In this document: in pieces, positions 1 through 9,781 of the stretch
Layout: the number at the start of each line of letters is the position of its first letter
Numbering within the stretch: position 1 is the stretch's first letter
Assembly (NCBI GenBank): GCA_021324675.1
Contig: JAJPIR010000296.1
Coordinates: forward strand, 1 to 62,277
Length of the DNA: 62,277 nucleotides
Direction of reading: 5' to 3'
Origin: Actinomycetota bacterium
Lineage (GTDB): Bacteria > Actinomycetota > Actinomycetes > Mycobacteriales > Pseudonocardiaceae
Notes under the pieces: model-generated
Told to the model about the DNA's origin: nothing
Seen by the model: only the letters and a program-made list of their open reading frames with translations
Databases searched by the model: none
Program-made: the position numbers and the translations under genes

Positions 1-107
1 AACCTGCCACGAGCACAGATCCACCCTAGGGCTGAGGCTGACGTCTGGCTCACTGGCGGGCCTCTTAGACTGCGCGGCGATTGCTACTCAAAGCCACAGG
101 AGTCCGG

Positions 108-980
108 GTGCCCACGAACGAGCAGCGTCGCGAGGCCGCGAAGCGCAAACTGGATCGCCAGCTCGCCCGCCGCGCGCAGCGGACCAAGGCGCGCCGCCGC
201 AACGCCGTGATCGCCGGCGGTATCACAGTGGTGCTGGTGATCGGGATCGTGGCGCTCATCAAGTTGTTGCCCAGCCATGACCGGAACGTCAACACCGCCG
301 CGAAACCGCACCCGCAGGCCACTCCGGCCAAGACGGACCCGCTGCACCCGGACAGCACACCAGCCGCTGCGCCGGTCCGGCCTCAGCCATTGCCGGCCTT
401 CGTCGACTGCCAGTACCCGGGAACCCCGCAGCCTCCGGCCAGGCCAGTGAAGCCACCAGCGGCCGGCAACACTGCGGCCACAGGCACCGTGGCCGCGACC
501 ATGCAGACTTCGGCCGGCCCCATCGCCCTGACCCTTGACCGGGCGCTGGCGCCCTGCACGGTCAACAGCTTCCTCAGCCTGGCCAAGCAGGGCTATTACA
601 ACAACAGCCCGTGCCACCGGTTGGTCACCAACGCAACGTTGCACGTTTTGCAATGCGGCGATCCGACCGGCTCAGGAACCGGAGGGCCGGGATACACCAT
701 CCCCGACGAATTCTTTCCGGAACTGACCTACGCGCGGGGTTACGTCGCGATGGCCAACACCGGCCAACCCAACAGTGGCGGCAGCCAGTTCTTCCTGATC
801 TACGGCAAAACCGAGCTGCCGCCCCAGTACACCGTGTTCGCCACGATCGCCCCGGCCGGACTCACTGTCCTCGATCAGATCGCCAAGGCGGGCGACGACG
901 GGTCATTGGAACCCTCTCCGGGCGGTGGCAAGCCGAACCAGCCGGTCACCATCACCGCTGTTGAGGTCCCGGCTACCTGA
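108..980 (+). CDS. ppiB: Membrane-anchored cyclophilin-type peptidyl-prolyl isomerase
   Basis: Predicted to catalyse cis-trans isomerisation of Xaa-Pro bonds outside the membrane. From the chosen GTG, about 30 very basic residues are followed by one hydrophobic segment (residues about 32-54), a Pro/Ala-rich linker, and a cyclophilin domain from about residue 130 to the end. The active-site region is recognisable: a CHRLV motif carrying the catalytic Arg, and the ANTGQPNSGGSQFF stretch that matches the family signature. Start GTG 108 is preferred because CAGGAG lies 5 bases upstream and the protein then starts PTNEQRR as mycobacterial homologues do; an upstream TTG at 81 is possible. It is convergent with rel, with only 4 bases between the stops. 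This neighbourhood is the same as in Mycobacterium (Rv2582 beside relA). Confidence 0.9.
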   Translation: MPTNEQRREAAKRKLDRQLARRAQRTKARRRNAVIAGGITVVLVIGIVALIKLLPSHDRNVNTAAKPHPQATPAKTDPLHPDSTPAAAPVRPQPLPAFVDCQYPGTPQPPARPVKPPAAGNTAATGTVAATMQTSAGPIALTLDRALAPCTVNSFLSLAKQGYYNNSPCHRLVTNATLHVLQCGDPTGSGTGGPGYTIPDEFFPELTYARGYVAMANTGQPNSGGSQFFLIYGKTELPPQYTVFATIAPAGLTVLDQIAKAGDDGSLEPSPGGGKPNQPVTITAVEVPAT

Positions 981-984
981 CGCT

Positions 985-3309
985 TCAGTTGGATGACGTA
1001 ACACGGTAGACGTCGTAGACGCCTTCGATGTTGCGCACCGCTCGCAGGACGTGCCCCAGGTGCTTGGGATCACCCATCTCGAAAGAGAACCGGCTCACCG
1101 CTACCCGATCGCGGGTGGTCGTGACCGAGGCAGACAGGATGTTGACCCGCCCATCCGCCAGCACCTTGGTGACATCGGACAGCAGCCGGTGCCGGTCCAG
1201 CGCCTCAACCTGGATACCGACCAGGAATACTGAGGACGATGAGGGTGCCCATTCCACCTCGACCAATCGGTCGGGCTGTGCCCGCAGCGATTCGGCATTG
1301 GTGCAGTCGGTCCGGTGCACGCTGACCCCGCTGCCACGGGTGACAAAACCGAGGATCTCGTCGCCAGGCACAGGGGTGCAGCACCGAGCAAGTTTGGCGT
1401 AGACGTCGGTGGCGCCGCGGACCCGCACGCCGGAGTCACCGGAGGGTCGGCGGCGCTGGACGGTCGACGGGGTCGCCCTCTCGGCCAGCACATCGTCGGC
1501 GCCCTCCTCACCACCGAGTAGCGCGACCAGGCGTTGCACCACATGTCGTGGGGAAGCGTGGTGCTCGCCGACCGCCGCGTAAAGGGCGCTGACGTCGGGA
1601 TAGCGCAACTCTCGGGACACCGCGACCATCGACTCAACGGACACCAGCCGCTGCACCGGTAGGCCAACCCGGCGCAATTCCTTGGCGATGGCGTTCTTGC
1701 CTGCCTCGATGGCCTCCTCGCGGCGCTCCTTGGCGAACCACTGCCGGATCTTTGCCCGAGCCCGTGGGGAGGCGACGAACGACATCCAGTCCTGGCTTGG
1801 GCCTGCGCCTTCCGCTTTCGAAGTGAAGATCTCGACGACTTCACCGTTTTGCAGTTTGCGCTCAAGCGCCACAAGTTGGCCGTTGACTCGGGCGCCGATG
1901 CACCGGTTTCCCACCTCGGTGTGCACCGCGTAAGCGAAATCCACTGGGGTGGAGCCCGTGGGCAGCGTGATGACTTCCCCTTTGGGGGTGAAAACGAAGA
2001 TTTCTCGGGTAGCCAGGTCGTAGCGCAGCGCCTCAAGGAATTCGCTGGGGTCAGCGGCTTCCCGCTGCCAGTCGAGCAACTGGCGCATCCACGCCATTTC
2101 GTCGATGTCGATGGTTCCGTTAGTCGCGCCGTTGTGTGTACCGCGGGTTTCCTTGTACCTCCAATGCGCAGCGATACCGTATTCCGCGGTGCGGTGCATG
2201 GCACGAGTGCGAATCTGCACCTCCAGCGGGTTGCCATCCGGCCCGATAACCGTGGTATGCAAGGACTGGTAGACACCGAATCGGGGTTGTGCGATGTAGT
2301 CTTTGAACCGGCCCGGCATCGGTTGCCACACTGAATGCACGACGCCGATCGCGGCGTAACAATCGCGGACCTCGTCGACCATGATCCGTACTCCGACAAG
2401 GTCATGAATGTCATCGAAATCGCGGCCGCGGACGATCATCTTCTGATAAATCGAGTAATAGTGTTTCGGTCGACCCTCGACAGTTCCGATGATTCGCGCT
2501 CCAGCCAGTTGCGCGGAGATCTCATCGATAACAGTGCGCAGGTAGGTGTCCCGGGACGGTGCGCGATTGGCCACAAGCCGCACGATCTCGTCATATTTCT
2601 TCGGATGAAGGATCGCGAAAGACAGGTCCTCCAGCTCCCGCTTGATGGTGGCCATACCCAGCCGGTGAGCCAGCGGGGCGAAAACCTCGAGAGTCTCCCG
2701 CGCCTTGCGGGCCTGCTGTTCGGGCGGCAGGAAGCGGATGGTGCGCATGTTGTGCAGCCGGTCGGCCAATTTGATCACCAGCACGCGTGGGTCTCGAGCC
2801 ATCGCGATGACCATCTTGCGGATGGTCTCCGCTTCGGCAGCGGCGCCCAGTTTGACTTTGTCCAGCTTGGTGACGCCGTCAACGAGGTGTGCGACCACCG
2901 CGCCGAAGTCTTCGGACAACCGGCCCAGCGAGTAGTCGGTGTCCTCCACGGTGTCGTGCAGTAGCGCGGCCACCAGCGTGGTGGTGTCCATCCCCAGTTC
3001 GGCGAGGATTGTCGAGACCGCTAACGGATGGGTGATGTAGGGATCGCCAGACTTGCGCTTCTGGTTGGCGTGTTTTTCTTCGGCGACGTCATAGGCACGC
3101 TGCAACAATGCGAGATCGGCTTTGGGATGGAGCGCGCGGTGCACCCCGGCGAGCGGTTCCAGAACCGGCCTGACCGACCCGGGCCGTGCCGTGATCCGCC
3201 GCGTCAACCGGGCCCGAACCCGCCGCGTTGCCGACGGCGGCCGCTGGACAACGGCGGTTGGATCCGAGCCGGCCAGCGGCGCCTCAACGCGCTGCAGGTC
3301 CTGGCTCAT
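985..3309 (-). CDS. rel: Bifunctional (p)ppGpp synthetase/hydrolase RelA/SpoT
   Basis: Makes and degrades the stringent-response alarmone (p)ppGpp. 774 residues from ATG 3309, a usual length for a long actinobacterial Rel. In order: an HD hydrolase domain (ITHPLAV and LLHDTVEDT carry the metal-binding His and HD pair), a synthetase domain with the YQSLHTTV motif, a TGS domain ([11 protein letters not shown]...[13 protein letters not shown]), a zinc-finger-like segment ([18 protein letters not shown]) and a C-terminal ACT domain. The intact HD motif suggests hydrolase activity is kept. An upstream ATG at 3390 is possible, but the start at MSQDLQ has a GGGAG-type ribosome site and matches the usual N-terminus. 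It lies downstream of apt on the same strand, 142 bases away, the conserved actinobacterial order. Confidence 0.95.
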   Translation of the reverse strand: MSQDLQRVEAPLAGSDPTAVVQRPPSATRRVRARLTRRITARPGSVRPVLEPLAGVHRALHPKADLALLQRAYDVAEEKHANQKRKSGDPYITHPLAVSTILAELGMDTTTLVAALLHDTVEDTDYSLGRLSEDFGAVVAHLVDGVTKLDKVKLGAAAEAETIRKMVIAMARDPRVLVIKLADRLHNMRTIRFLPPEQQARKARETLEVFAPLAHRLGMATIKRELEDLSFAILHPKKYDEIVRLVANRAPSRDTYLRTVIDEISAQLAGARIIGTVEGRPKHYYSIYQKMIVRGRDFDDIHDLVGVRIMVDEVRDCYAAIGVVHSVWQPMPGRFKDYIAQPRFGVYQSLHTTVIGPDGNPLEVQIRTRAMHRTAEYGIAAHWRYKETRGTHNGATNGTIDIDEMAWMRQLLDWQREAADPSEFLEALRYDLATREIFVFTPKGEVITLPTGSTPVDFAYAVHTEVGNRCIGARVNGQLVALERKLQNGEVVEIFTSKAEGAGPSQDWMSFVASPRARAKIRQWFAKERREEAIEAGKNAIAKELRRVGLPVQRLVSVESMVAVSRELRYPDVSALYAAVGEHHASPRHVVQRLVALLGGEEGADDVLAERATPSTVQRRRPSGDSGVRVRGATDVYAKLARCCTPVPGDEILGFVTRGSGVSVHRTDCTNAESLRAQPDRLVEVEWAPSSSSVFLVGIQVEALDRHRLLSDVTKVLADGRVNILSASVTTTRDRVAVSRFSFEMGDPKHLGHVLRAVRNIEGVYDVYRVTSSN

Positions 3310-3451
3310 ACCGCACTCTCCCGCCGGATAGTGACCATCATCAGGTCTTTGCCGCAGATCTTTAGAGTACCGCCCAGACTGTCGCATCAATTTCCCCCAG
3401 CATCACCTGGCCCTCCGCGACACCGGCCGAAGATAGGCCCGGCCCCAGCGG

Positions 3452-3973
3452 TCAGACCGTGATCAACGCATGCACCTGCCGCCCGGGCAACCGATCCCGG
3501 CCACCTAGCGAAGCGATCTCCAGCAGGACCGAGATGGCGCTGACTGTGGCTCCGGCCCGCTCGACCAGCGCGCAGGCCGCAGCTACCGTACCCCCGGTCG
3601 CCAGCACATCGTCGACCACCAGGGCCTGCTGACCAGGCCGGAGCACGCCATCGGCCAATTCCAGCGACGCCACGCCGTACTCCAAAGCATAGGTCTCCCG
3701 ATCTGCGACAACCGGCAATTTGCCAGGTTTGCGCACACCAACCACACCAGCACCTAGCGCGTAGGCTGCTGCCGCGCCGAGCAGGAAACCACGGGCCTCG
3801 ACACCGATCACGACATCAACCTGCGGGCTGGAAATGATCAATCCATCGACAACGGCGCGAAATGCCGCTGCATCGGCGAATACCGGTGCGAGATCGCGAA
3901 AGAGGACTCCCGACTGCGGGAAGTCTGCGATCTCACGAATCAGCGGCCGGAGCAAGGTTGTCAGGTCGTCCAC
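3452..3973 (-). CDS. apt: Adenine phosphoribosyltransferase
   Basis: Salvages adenine to AMP using PRPP in the cytoplasm. 173 residues, the normal size. The PRPP-binding signature VVDDVLATGGT is present, together with EARGFLLGAA and the KPGKLP loop typical of Apt. Start is GTG 3973, which falls 12 bases after the stop of the kinase-like gene, so the two are probably co-transcribed. The order secF / kinase-like gene / apt / rel mirrors the mycobacterial cluster, where a lipoprotein gene occupies the place of the kinase. Confidence 0.93.
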   Translation of the reverse strand: MDDLTTLLRPLIREIADFPQSGVLFRDLAPVFADAAAFRAVVDGLIISSPQVDVVIGVEARGFLLGAAAAYALGAGVVGVRKPGKLPVVADRETYALEYGVASLELADGVLRPGQQALVVDDVLATGGTVAAACALVERAGATVSAISVLLEIASLGGRDRLPGRQVHALITV

Positions 3974-3985
3974 AGTCGAGGTGAA

Positions 3986-5710
3986 CTACCTGGTTCTGCC
4001 CATCTTGCCCGCGCCTCTGGACCCACCGAAGCCTCTGTCAGAAAGTGTTCTCGGCGATCCGAATGACTTGCGACCAGCGTCTGATCGAGAGGTCCGCACC
4101 GTCATTTTTTTCGGTACTTGAGAATCGATTCTGGAGGGCAGGCTCCGCACGGCGCGGAAGTCTTTTTCAGGGCCGGTTCTGTTCGGAATAGCGGGAGGAT
4201 TGAGGTCGCGCACCGGCACGGGCAGCTGGATCGGGATGGGTAGTTGAACCGGCACATTGACCGGTGGCAGCGGGGCCGGGAGGGCCACGGGGATCGACAC
4301 CTCATAAGAATCAGCTGGTGATCCGGCCGAGCCTGGCGCCGGCTGTTCCGGGTGCACCGCCGTGCACGGACTGTCACCACCACCCGATTGCCCGGCGCAC
4401 CCCCGGCTGAACTGATCCGGCGTTGATCGGGTCGTAGCACGTTCCTCCTGGTCCGTGCCGTGGCGCAGCAGGTCGGATTGAGCGTAGTCGTAGGGTCCGG
4501 CCGCAACGTTCGCACGAGGAACCTCTGAGGGCCGCGGTCGCGTCGCCTCCACCGGCCCCACCGCCCGCAGCTTGGCCGCCGACGTAGAGGCGCGGTCTGC
4601 GGGGCGACCGTTGGTCACTACGCGCATCGCCAGAGGCCCATGATCGGGCTCAGGGAACGCCTGCACCGGGGGCCTTTCACCCGAACCGAAGATGTCCATA
4701 CCCGGGATGACAGCTAGTGGCGGGCTGGACAGGCCGGCGGCCAATGCCAATGCCCCACCCATCACTGCGGCCAGCCGAACGGGCCGGTGGTACGCCACCC
4801 GGCCGGCACCGCTGATTCGCCGGTTCAGGGCAGAGATCTCTGCCAGCGTCGAGCGGCGACTCAGATGTGCCCCCAGTTCGCGGCGCCCTTGCCGTTCCCA
4901 GTGAGATCCGGCTACCTGGGCAGCCACATCACCGACGGCGGCAAGCAAGGCTCGCGCGTCGAGCCGAGCGCGGGGGTCTTTGGCAAGGCCGTGCAACACC
5001 AAGTCCCGCAGACCTTCGGGAATCACCTCAATGGGAACCAGGCTGTCTTGATGCTTGGCCGCAAGCTCGGCAGGGTCGTCAGCGTAGAACGGCGGTGCGC
5101 CGGCGAGACATTCGAAGAATGTCACGGTGGCGGCATAAACGTCGCTGCTCGGGCGGCTGACCGCAGGACCACTCCACTGCTCGGGCGCAAGGTAGAACGG
5201 GGTGGATTGGGCGAGCCGCCGCCGGCCTGCGGCCGTCCAGAGCCCGAAGTCCCGCAGCCGTACCCGGCCGCCCGAGGTCCCGGCAGAAGTCAGGGACACG
5301 TGCTCGGGCTTGACGTCCCCGTGGGCCAGACCGGCCTGGTGGCAGGCCGCCAATGCCCGCAGCAGGTCCTTGAGTATGACCAGCGCGGCCTCAGCACCGA
5401 GAGCGCCTTGGGCGATCAACAGTGACCGCAGCGTGGGTCCGTTGATGTGCTCGCCGACGACGGCAGCACCGTCGTCGCAAGCTACGTAGCGGTGGACACG
5501 AGCAATTCCGGACCGGCGGACTCGGCTCACCCGGGCGCATTCGGCCTCGAACCGAGCGCGAAACTCCGCATCGGCGAGTACTTCCGGCGAGAGGTAAGTG
5601 ATCGCGAAAGTTTTCCGGGTGAGGCGGTGGCGGGCAATAACCCGCCGGCCCACCGGGTCTTCACGCACCTGCCCGAGATGCACCACGCCCGGAACGGACC
5701 ACCCCGCCAT
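3986..5710 (-). CDS. Serine/threonine protein kinase-like membrane protein, possible pseudokinase
   Basis: 574 residues. The N-terminal half has a Hanks-type kinase fold: HGDVKPEH at residues 130-137 (catalytic loop with Asp132 and Lys134), DFG at 154-156, and APEQW at 175-179. Odd features are visible: no glycine-rich loop, the VAIK lysine position reads AIT (Thr38), and the catalytic-loop Asn is His137. ATP binding may therefore be weak or absent. A hydrophobic segment near residues 325-350 would anchor it, leaving a Pro-rich extracytoplasmic tail that ends in a Gly/Arg/Lys-rich stretch. Start ATG 5710 has GGGAGG seven bases upstream. It is followed by apt after 12 bases. About 230 bases upstream separate it from secF, so it may have its own promoter (a TTGACC is visible near 5879 on the minus strand, with no convincing -10). 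Whether it is a kinase, pseudokinase or scaffold cannot be settled here. Confidence 0.82.
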   Translation of the reverse strand: MAGWSVPGVVHLGQVREDPVGRRVIARHRLTRKTFAITYLSPEVLADAEFRARFEAECARVSRVRRSGIARVHRYVACDDGAAVVGEHINGPTLRSLLIAQGALGAEAALVILKDLLRALAACHQAGLAHGDVKPEHVSLTSAGTSGGRVRLRDFGLWTAAGRRRLAQSTPFYLAPEQWSGPAVSRPSSDVYAATVTFFECLAGAPPFYADDPAELAAKHQDSLVPIEVIPEGLRDLVLHGLAKDPRARLDARALLAAVGDVAAQVAGSHWERQGRRELGAHLSRRSTLAEISALNRRISGAGRVAYHRPVRLAAVMGGALALAAGLSSPPLAVIPGMDIFGSGERPPVQAFPEPDHGPLAMRVVTNGRPADRASTSAAKLRAVGPVEATRPRPSEVPRANVAAGPYDYAQSDLLRHGTDQEERATTRSTPDQFSRGCAGQSGGGDSPCTAVHPEQPAPGSAGSPADSYEVSIPVALPAPLPPVNVPVQLPIPIQLPVPVRDLNPPAIPNRTGPEKDFRAVRSLPSRIDSQVPKKMTVRTSRSDAGRKSFGSPRTLSDRGFGGSRGAGKMGRTR

Positions 5711-5943
5711 ACCAGATCCTCCCTGGTCGCCCCCGCACGGTGCCGCCCCCATTCGTCACTCCTCGGAGCGACGCCCGGCACCTGACTACTGAGCGTTCTA
5801 CTAAACGGGGCTGGAAGCAAGGACTCGGTAGGACAACGCACCACATAGGTGATGGAAAGTGAGGAATGCCGTAGCGACCGGTCAACAGATTGTTACGCTG
5901 CGCAGTCTCTACACACGGAGCGTAGTCATGCGACTTTGTGGCG

Positions 5944-7149
5944 TTAATGACCCGAGGATCTGCCTGCCTTGCCCGACGGCCTCTTGCTCTTACCGACAGG
6001 CTGTCCCCTGCGACCAGCGGGTGCACTCCTCCCGCTCTTGGGCGGCAGGACCGGCGCGGTCGTCGGGGCGTCACCGGCCACGATGGTGGGGTCATCGCCG
6101 GAAGGTTCGCCGACACTGTCGGGCTCGGCGTTCGTCACCTTGCGGGCCAGCTTGGCGCGGCGCTGGGCGACCCGCTCAGCCTGCTGCCGGTACTCCGGTC
6201 GCCTCATCGTGAGATCGACGACCAACGGGGTCGCTAGCACGATCGAAGACATCGCCCCAGCCAAGATGCCCACCATCTGCACCAAAGCGAGGTCCTTGAG
6301 TGTCCCCACACCCAGCAGGCCAACGCCGACCACGAGCAAGCTCAGTACCGGCAAAACCGCAATCAAGGAGGTGTTGATGGAACGCATCAGGGTCTGGTTG
6401 ATCGCCAGGTTGGCCGCCTCGGCATAGGTTCGCCGAGTCAGACCCAGCAGGCCCCGGGTGTTTTCCTGCACCTTGTCGAACACCACGACGGTGTCATAGA
6501 GGGAGAAACCGAGAATCGTGAGCAGACCGATGACTGATGCGGGGGTGACCTCGAAGCCGATCAGCGAATAGACCCCCGCGGTCACCAGCACGTCGTGCCC
6601 CAGGGCGATGAGCGCCGCCATGGCCATCCGGAACTCGAAATAGATCGCCAGGAAAACGCTGACCAGGGCGAGAAACACCACCAGCGCGATCAAAGCCTGC
6701 TTGCTGATCTCGCCGCCCCACGTTGCGCTCACCGCGCTGTCGCTGATCGCCTGCTGGCTGGGCCGGCCGTCCTTACCCAGCGGGTGTAGCTGATCAAAGA
6801 GGGCTTTCTTGACCACGAAGGTCTTGTGAGTGTCCAAGGCACCAGAGCGGATCAAGATGCTGGCCGCCGACCCCGTACCGACGGTCTGGACCGACTCCGG
6901 GGGCTGGCCCGCGGCCTCGGTGAACACCCGCTCAACCTGCTGGGTAGTGATGACGCCCTGCGCACCCCGAGCCGGAAGCTGCAGCCGGGTGCCGCCTTCG
7001 AAGTCGATCCCGAGATTGAAGCCACGCAGCAGGATCGACAGCAGGCAAACCACGACGAGCAAGCCGGATATCGAATACCAGATCCGCCGCCGCCCGACGA
7101 TGTCAAACGCACCGGTTCCGGTGTACAGGCGTCCGAGCGTGCCCGCCAT
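5944..7149 (-). CDS. secF: Protein-export membrane protein SecF
   Basis: With SecD and YajC it uses the proton gradient to drive late steps of Sec-dependent export. 401 residues with the N-terminal transmembrane segment, the FEGGTRLQL motif of the periplasmic domain, and five C-terminal membrane helices carrying the SecD/SecF signature (GFSLYDTVVVFDKVQEN, with the conserved Asp in YDTVVVFD). The C-terminal 80 residues are a long hydrophilic tail rich in Pro, Lys, Arg and Ser. The ATG overlaps the secD stop as ATGA, so the pair is translationally coupled. Confidence 0.95.
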   Translation of the reverse strand: MAGTLGRLYTGTGAFDIVGRRRIWYSISGLLVVVCLLSILLRGFNLGIDFEGGTRLQLPARGAQGVITTQQVERVFTEAAGQPPESVQTVGTGSAASILIRSGALDTHKTFVVKKALFDQLHPLGKDGRPSQQAISDSAVSATWGGEISKQALIALVVFLALVSVFLAIYFEFRMAMAALIALGHDVLVTAGVYSLIGFEVTPASVIGLLTILGFSLYDTVVVFDKVQENTRGLLGLTRRTYAEAANLAINQTLMRSINTSLIAVLPVLSLLVVGVGLLGVGTLKDLALVQMVGILAGAMSSIVLATPLVVDLTMRRPEYRQQAERVAQRRAKLARKVTNAEPDSVGEPSGDDPTIVAGDAPTTAPVLPPKSGRSAPAGRRGQPVGKSKRPSGKAGRSSGH

Positions 7150-8888
7150 CAGGATCCCTTCCCAGCTGCTGCCAGCTCGGAGCGGCTGGCAGCCCCGGCC
7201 CGCTGCGCAGCCCCGAGCCCGGACAGCGCAGGCTGCGACAACACCGGGGATTGTGATGCCAGCGCCACCAGTGGGTGCGTGGCAAGGAAGACCACCACCA
7301 AGTCGAGCACCGTGGACATTCCCAGGGTAAATGCAAAACCCTTCACCTGGCCCACCGCCAGCACGTAGAGCACCGCGGCGGCCAGGAAGCTCACCGCGTC
7401 CGCGGACAGGATCGTGCGGCGGGCTCGAATCCAGGCCCGGGGAACCGCAGAGCGGAACGTCCGGCCGTCCCGGACCTCGTCTTTGAGGCGCTCGAAAAAG
7501 ATCACAAAGGAGTCCGCGGTGATGCCGATCGCCACGATGAACCCAGCGACACCGGCGAGGTCAAGGGTGAACCCGATCCATCGCCCGAGCAACACAAGCA
7601 CGGCGTAAACGATGATCCCCGACAATGCCAACGACAAGATCGTCAGCACACCCAGCACCCGGTAGTAGAACAGGCAGTAGACGAACACCACCGCCAGCCC
7701 GAGCGCGCCGGCCAGCAGACCAGCCCGCAGCGAGGACAGACCCAGGGTGGCCGAAACCGTCTCGGATTCAGAGGACTGGAACGACAGCGGCAGCGAACCG
7801 TACTTGAGCACGTCGGCGAGATTCTTGGCCTCGGTTTGGGTGAAGCTGCCGGTGACTCGGGTTTGCTCTCCAGGCGGGATGGCTGAAGTGATTTGCGGTG
7901 CAGACACAACCTCGGTGTCCAGCACAAATGCCGCCTGCTTACCGATGTTGGCCGCGGTGTATTGGCCCCAGAGATCTTCACCCTGGGGCTTGAGGTCAAG
8001 CCGCACCTCGTAGCCGGGGCCGTCCGACCTAGGCCCCCATGACGCGTTGGCGATCTGCTCGCCGGACAAGAATGCGGGGCCCAGCAGGTACTTCGCGGTG
8101 TGGTGCTGATCGCAGGCCACCAGCGGAAGGTTCGGATCGTCATTGCCGAGCAGCGGGCTGGGGGCAGCGCAGTTCAGCGTAGCCAGCGCCTGTTGCTGCA
8201 CCGCTGGATCCGTGCTCTGTAGCCGGACCCGGGCCTGCCGGATCTGCTCGGCCAACTCTGGATTGGCCGAATCCGCTGGAGCACTGCCGACCGGCGGCGT
8301 CGGCGCGCTGCTGGGAGGAGCCCCGGGCTTCGGCGTCGGAGCCGGTGTCGGGCTGGGGGTTGGCTCGCCGGGAGGCGGTTGTTGCGCCTGCTGGGGTGCC
8401 ACGGGTGCTGGTGCGCCCGGCGCGGGACTCGGTGATGGCGAACCGGACGGTGCGGCTGGACCGCTACCAGCCGGGGGGGTCGCCCCAGGAGTCGGTGCAG
8501 GCGCCGCCGCTGGCTCCTCGGACAGTACTGGGCGGAAATACAGCTTGGCGGTCTGCCCGAGGGTCCGCGCTTGGTCACCGTTCTCGCCGGGTACCGTGAT
8601 GATCAGATTGACGCCATCGAGCACGACCTCGGCCCCGCTGACACCGATCCCGTTAACTCGTTGTTCGATGATCTGCCGAGCCTGATCGAGAGACTCGCGT
8701 GAGGGTGGCCGGCCGTCGACGGTCCGGGCAGTGAGGGTCACCCGGGTGCCGCCTTGCAAATCGATGCCCAGCTTCGGGGTGGGCTGACCACCACCCGTGA
8801 GAAAGACCAGTGAGTACAGCAGCGCAACGACCCCGGCAAAGACCGCCAAGTAACGCCAGGGGCGGAAGCGCCCGGCCGGTGGTGCCAC
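7149..8888 (-). CDS. secD: Protein-export membrane protein SecD with Pro-rich insertion
   Basis: Partner of SecF in the accessory export complex. About 579 residues from GTG 8888. N-terminal helix, then the LGIDLQGGTRV motif, then the periplasmic region, then five helices with GITADSFVIFFERLKDE near the end. The periplasmic region is interrupted by about 90 residues composed almost only of Pro, Ala, Gly, Ser and Thr (roughly residues 128-215), which is not part of the folded domain and is probably a flexible linker. The GTG start gives the same N-terminal layout as mycobacterial SecD and has GAGGAG upstream; ATG 8906 in frame is an alternative but has no ribosome site. secF starts inside its stop codon. 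Confidence 0.93.
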   Translation of the reverse strand: MAPPAGRFRPWRYLAVFAGVVALLYSLVFLTGGGQPTPKLGIDLQGGTRVTLTARTVDGRPPSRESLDQARQIIEQRVNGIGVSGAEVVLDGVNLIITVPGENGDQARTLGQTAKLYFRPVLSEEPAAAPAPTPGATPPAGSGPAAPSGSPSPSPAPGAPAPVAPQQAQQPPPGEPTPSPTPAPTPKPGAPPSSAPTPPVGSAPADSANPELAEQIRQARVRLQSTDPAVQQQALATLNCAAPSPLLGNDDPNLPLVACDQHHTAKYLLGPAFLSGEQIANASWGPRSDGPGYEVRLDLKPQGEDLWGQYTAANIGKQAAFVLDTEVVSAPQITSAIPPGEQTRVTGSFTQTEAKNLADVLKYGSLPLSFQSSESETVSATLGLSSLRAGLLAGALGLAVVFVYCLFYYRVLGVLTILSLALSGIIVYAVLVLLGRWIGFTLDLAGVAGFIVAIGITADSFVIFFERLKDEVRDGRTFRSAVPRAWIRARRTILSADAVSFLAAAVLYVLAVGQVKGFAFTLGMSTVLDLVVVFLATHPLVALASQSPVLSQPALSGLGAAQRAGAASRSELAAAGKGS

Positions 8889-9034
8889 GTGGGTGACTCT
8901 CCTCATTCACTACGCTGCCCTGCGCGCTGTGCCGCATCGGCGAGGTGGTTCTACTGTGCCAGCACCGCGGGCGACGCGGTCGGTGGGGCTGGGATGTGCA
9001 GCTGCGGGAGCGTAGCGCCCTGGCGCCCAGCCAG

Positions 9035-9370
9035 TCAGGGGACGTCGGTTCTGCCGCCGTCACCAGGAGATGCCAGCGGCGCGCTGGCTCTGCCGTCACC
9101 GGCCCTGTCGTCACTGATCCTTTCCCGGATCGCGGCGCGCAGCCATCTGGTACGTACTCCTGGAGCGATCTCCAGGTCCACCGTCATGTCGTCCGTGGTG
9201 CCGACCACAGTCGCGTACACGCCAGAGGTGGTAACGACGCGGTCGCCAGTAGTTAACGAGCTCTGCAGCCGTTGTGCATCTGCTATCGCCCTCTTCTGCC
9301 GGCGAGCATTCATGATCAGCGGCACCGCGAGGACGACGATAAAAAGCAACGGCAGGAACAGGGGGTCCAT
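9035..9370 (-). CDS. yajC: Preprotein translocase subunit YajC
   Basis: Small auxiliary subunit of the SecDF complex. 111 residues: a single N-terminal membrane helix (LFLPLLFIVVLAVPLI), the basic ARRQKRA stretch just after it, and the SLTTGDRVVTTSGVY motif diagnostic of the family. Start ATG 9370 has GGAGA five bases upstream; the frame stays open further upstream but that part has no family resemblance. secD starts 146 bases downstream, in the conserved yajC-secD-secF order. Confidence 0.93.
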   Translation of the reverse strand: MDPLFLPLLFIVVLAVPLIMNARRQKRAIADAQRLQSSLTTGDRVVTTSGVYATVVGTTDDMTVDLEIAPGVRTRWLRAAIRERISDDRAGDGRASAPLASPGDGGRTDVP

Positions 9371-9781
9371 GGTTCTCCGATCACCATCAGCGTTCCTGCA
9401 CCGAGTGTGCCAGGTCACCCCACCGGCGGTGGCAACCCAACGCCATGCTGAGCACAGTGTGGGCCGAAAGGCGTAATGGCGGCCGCTGATCGGCATAGCG
9501 GCAGGTCTCTCGTCGCCCGATGACGACCTGTGGGCGCAGTGCCGCAAACCGGCACTCTCAGCTTTCTGGGAGACCGGATTCGATTCCTTAGGGTTGCGCC
9601 CGCAGTCCCGAGCGAGATGCAGCCCAATCGAAGCCCAGGCCGCCGACGAAAGGACGACGCGTTGCCGTCGCACCGCTACTCCACACCTCGTTACCGACCT
9701 AGCGCCCACGCGCTGGACACCAGCTCAACCGGCGCCCACGCTCTGGTCGCCGACCGCGCCGCCAACAGCGCAACGGCCACC
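9371..9781. other. Divergent intergenic region between yajC and the VIT-type transporter
   Basis: 411 bases without a supported gene. It should contain the promoters of the minus-strand yajC-secDF operon and of the plus-strand transporter. I see no convincing sigma-A promoter, riboswitch or terminator. The plus-strand frame of the transporter stays open back to 9530, but the encoded residues are low-complexity and unlike the family, so I treat them as noncoding. Confidence 0.5.

Noticed and set aside
5711-5943. Clear promoter upstream of the kinase-like gene
   Set aside because: A TTGACC is present but no convincing -10 follows at the proper distance, so I mention it only in the gene entry.
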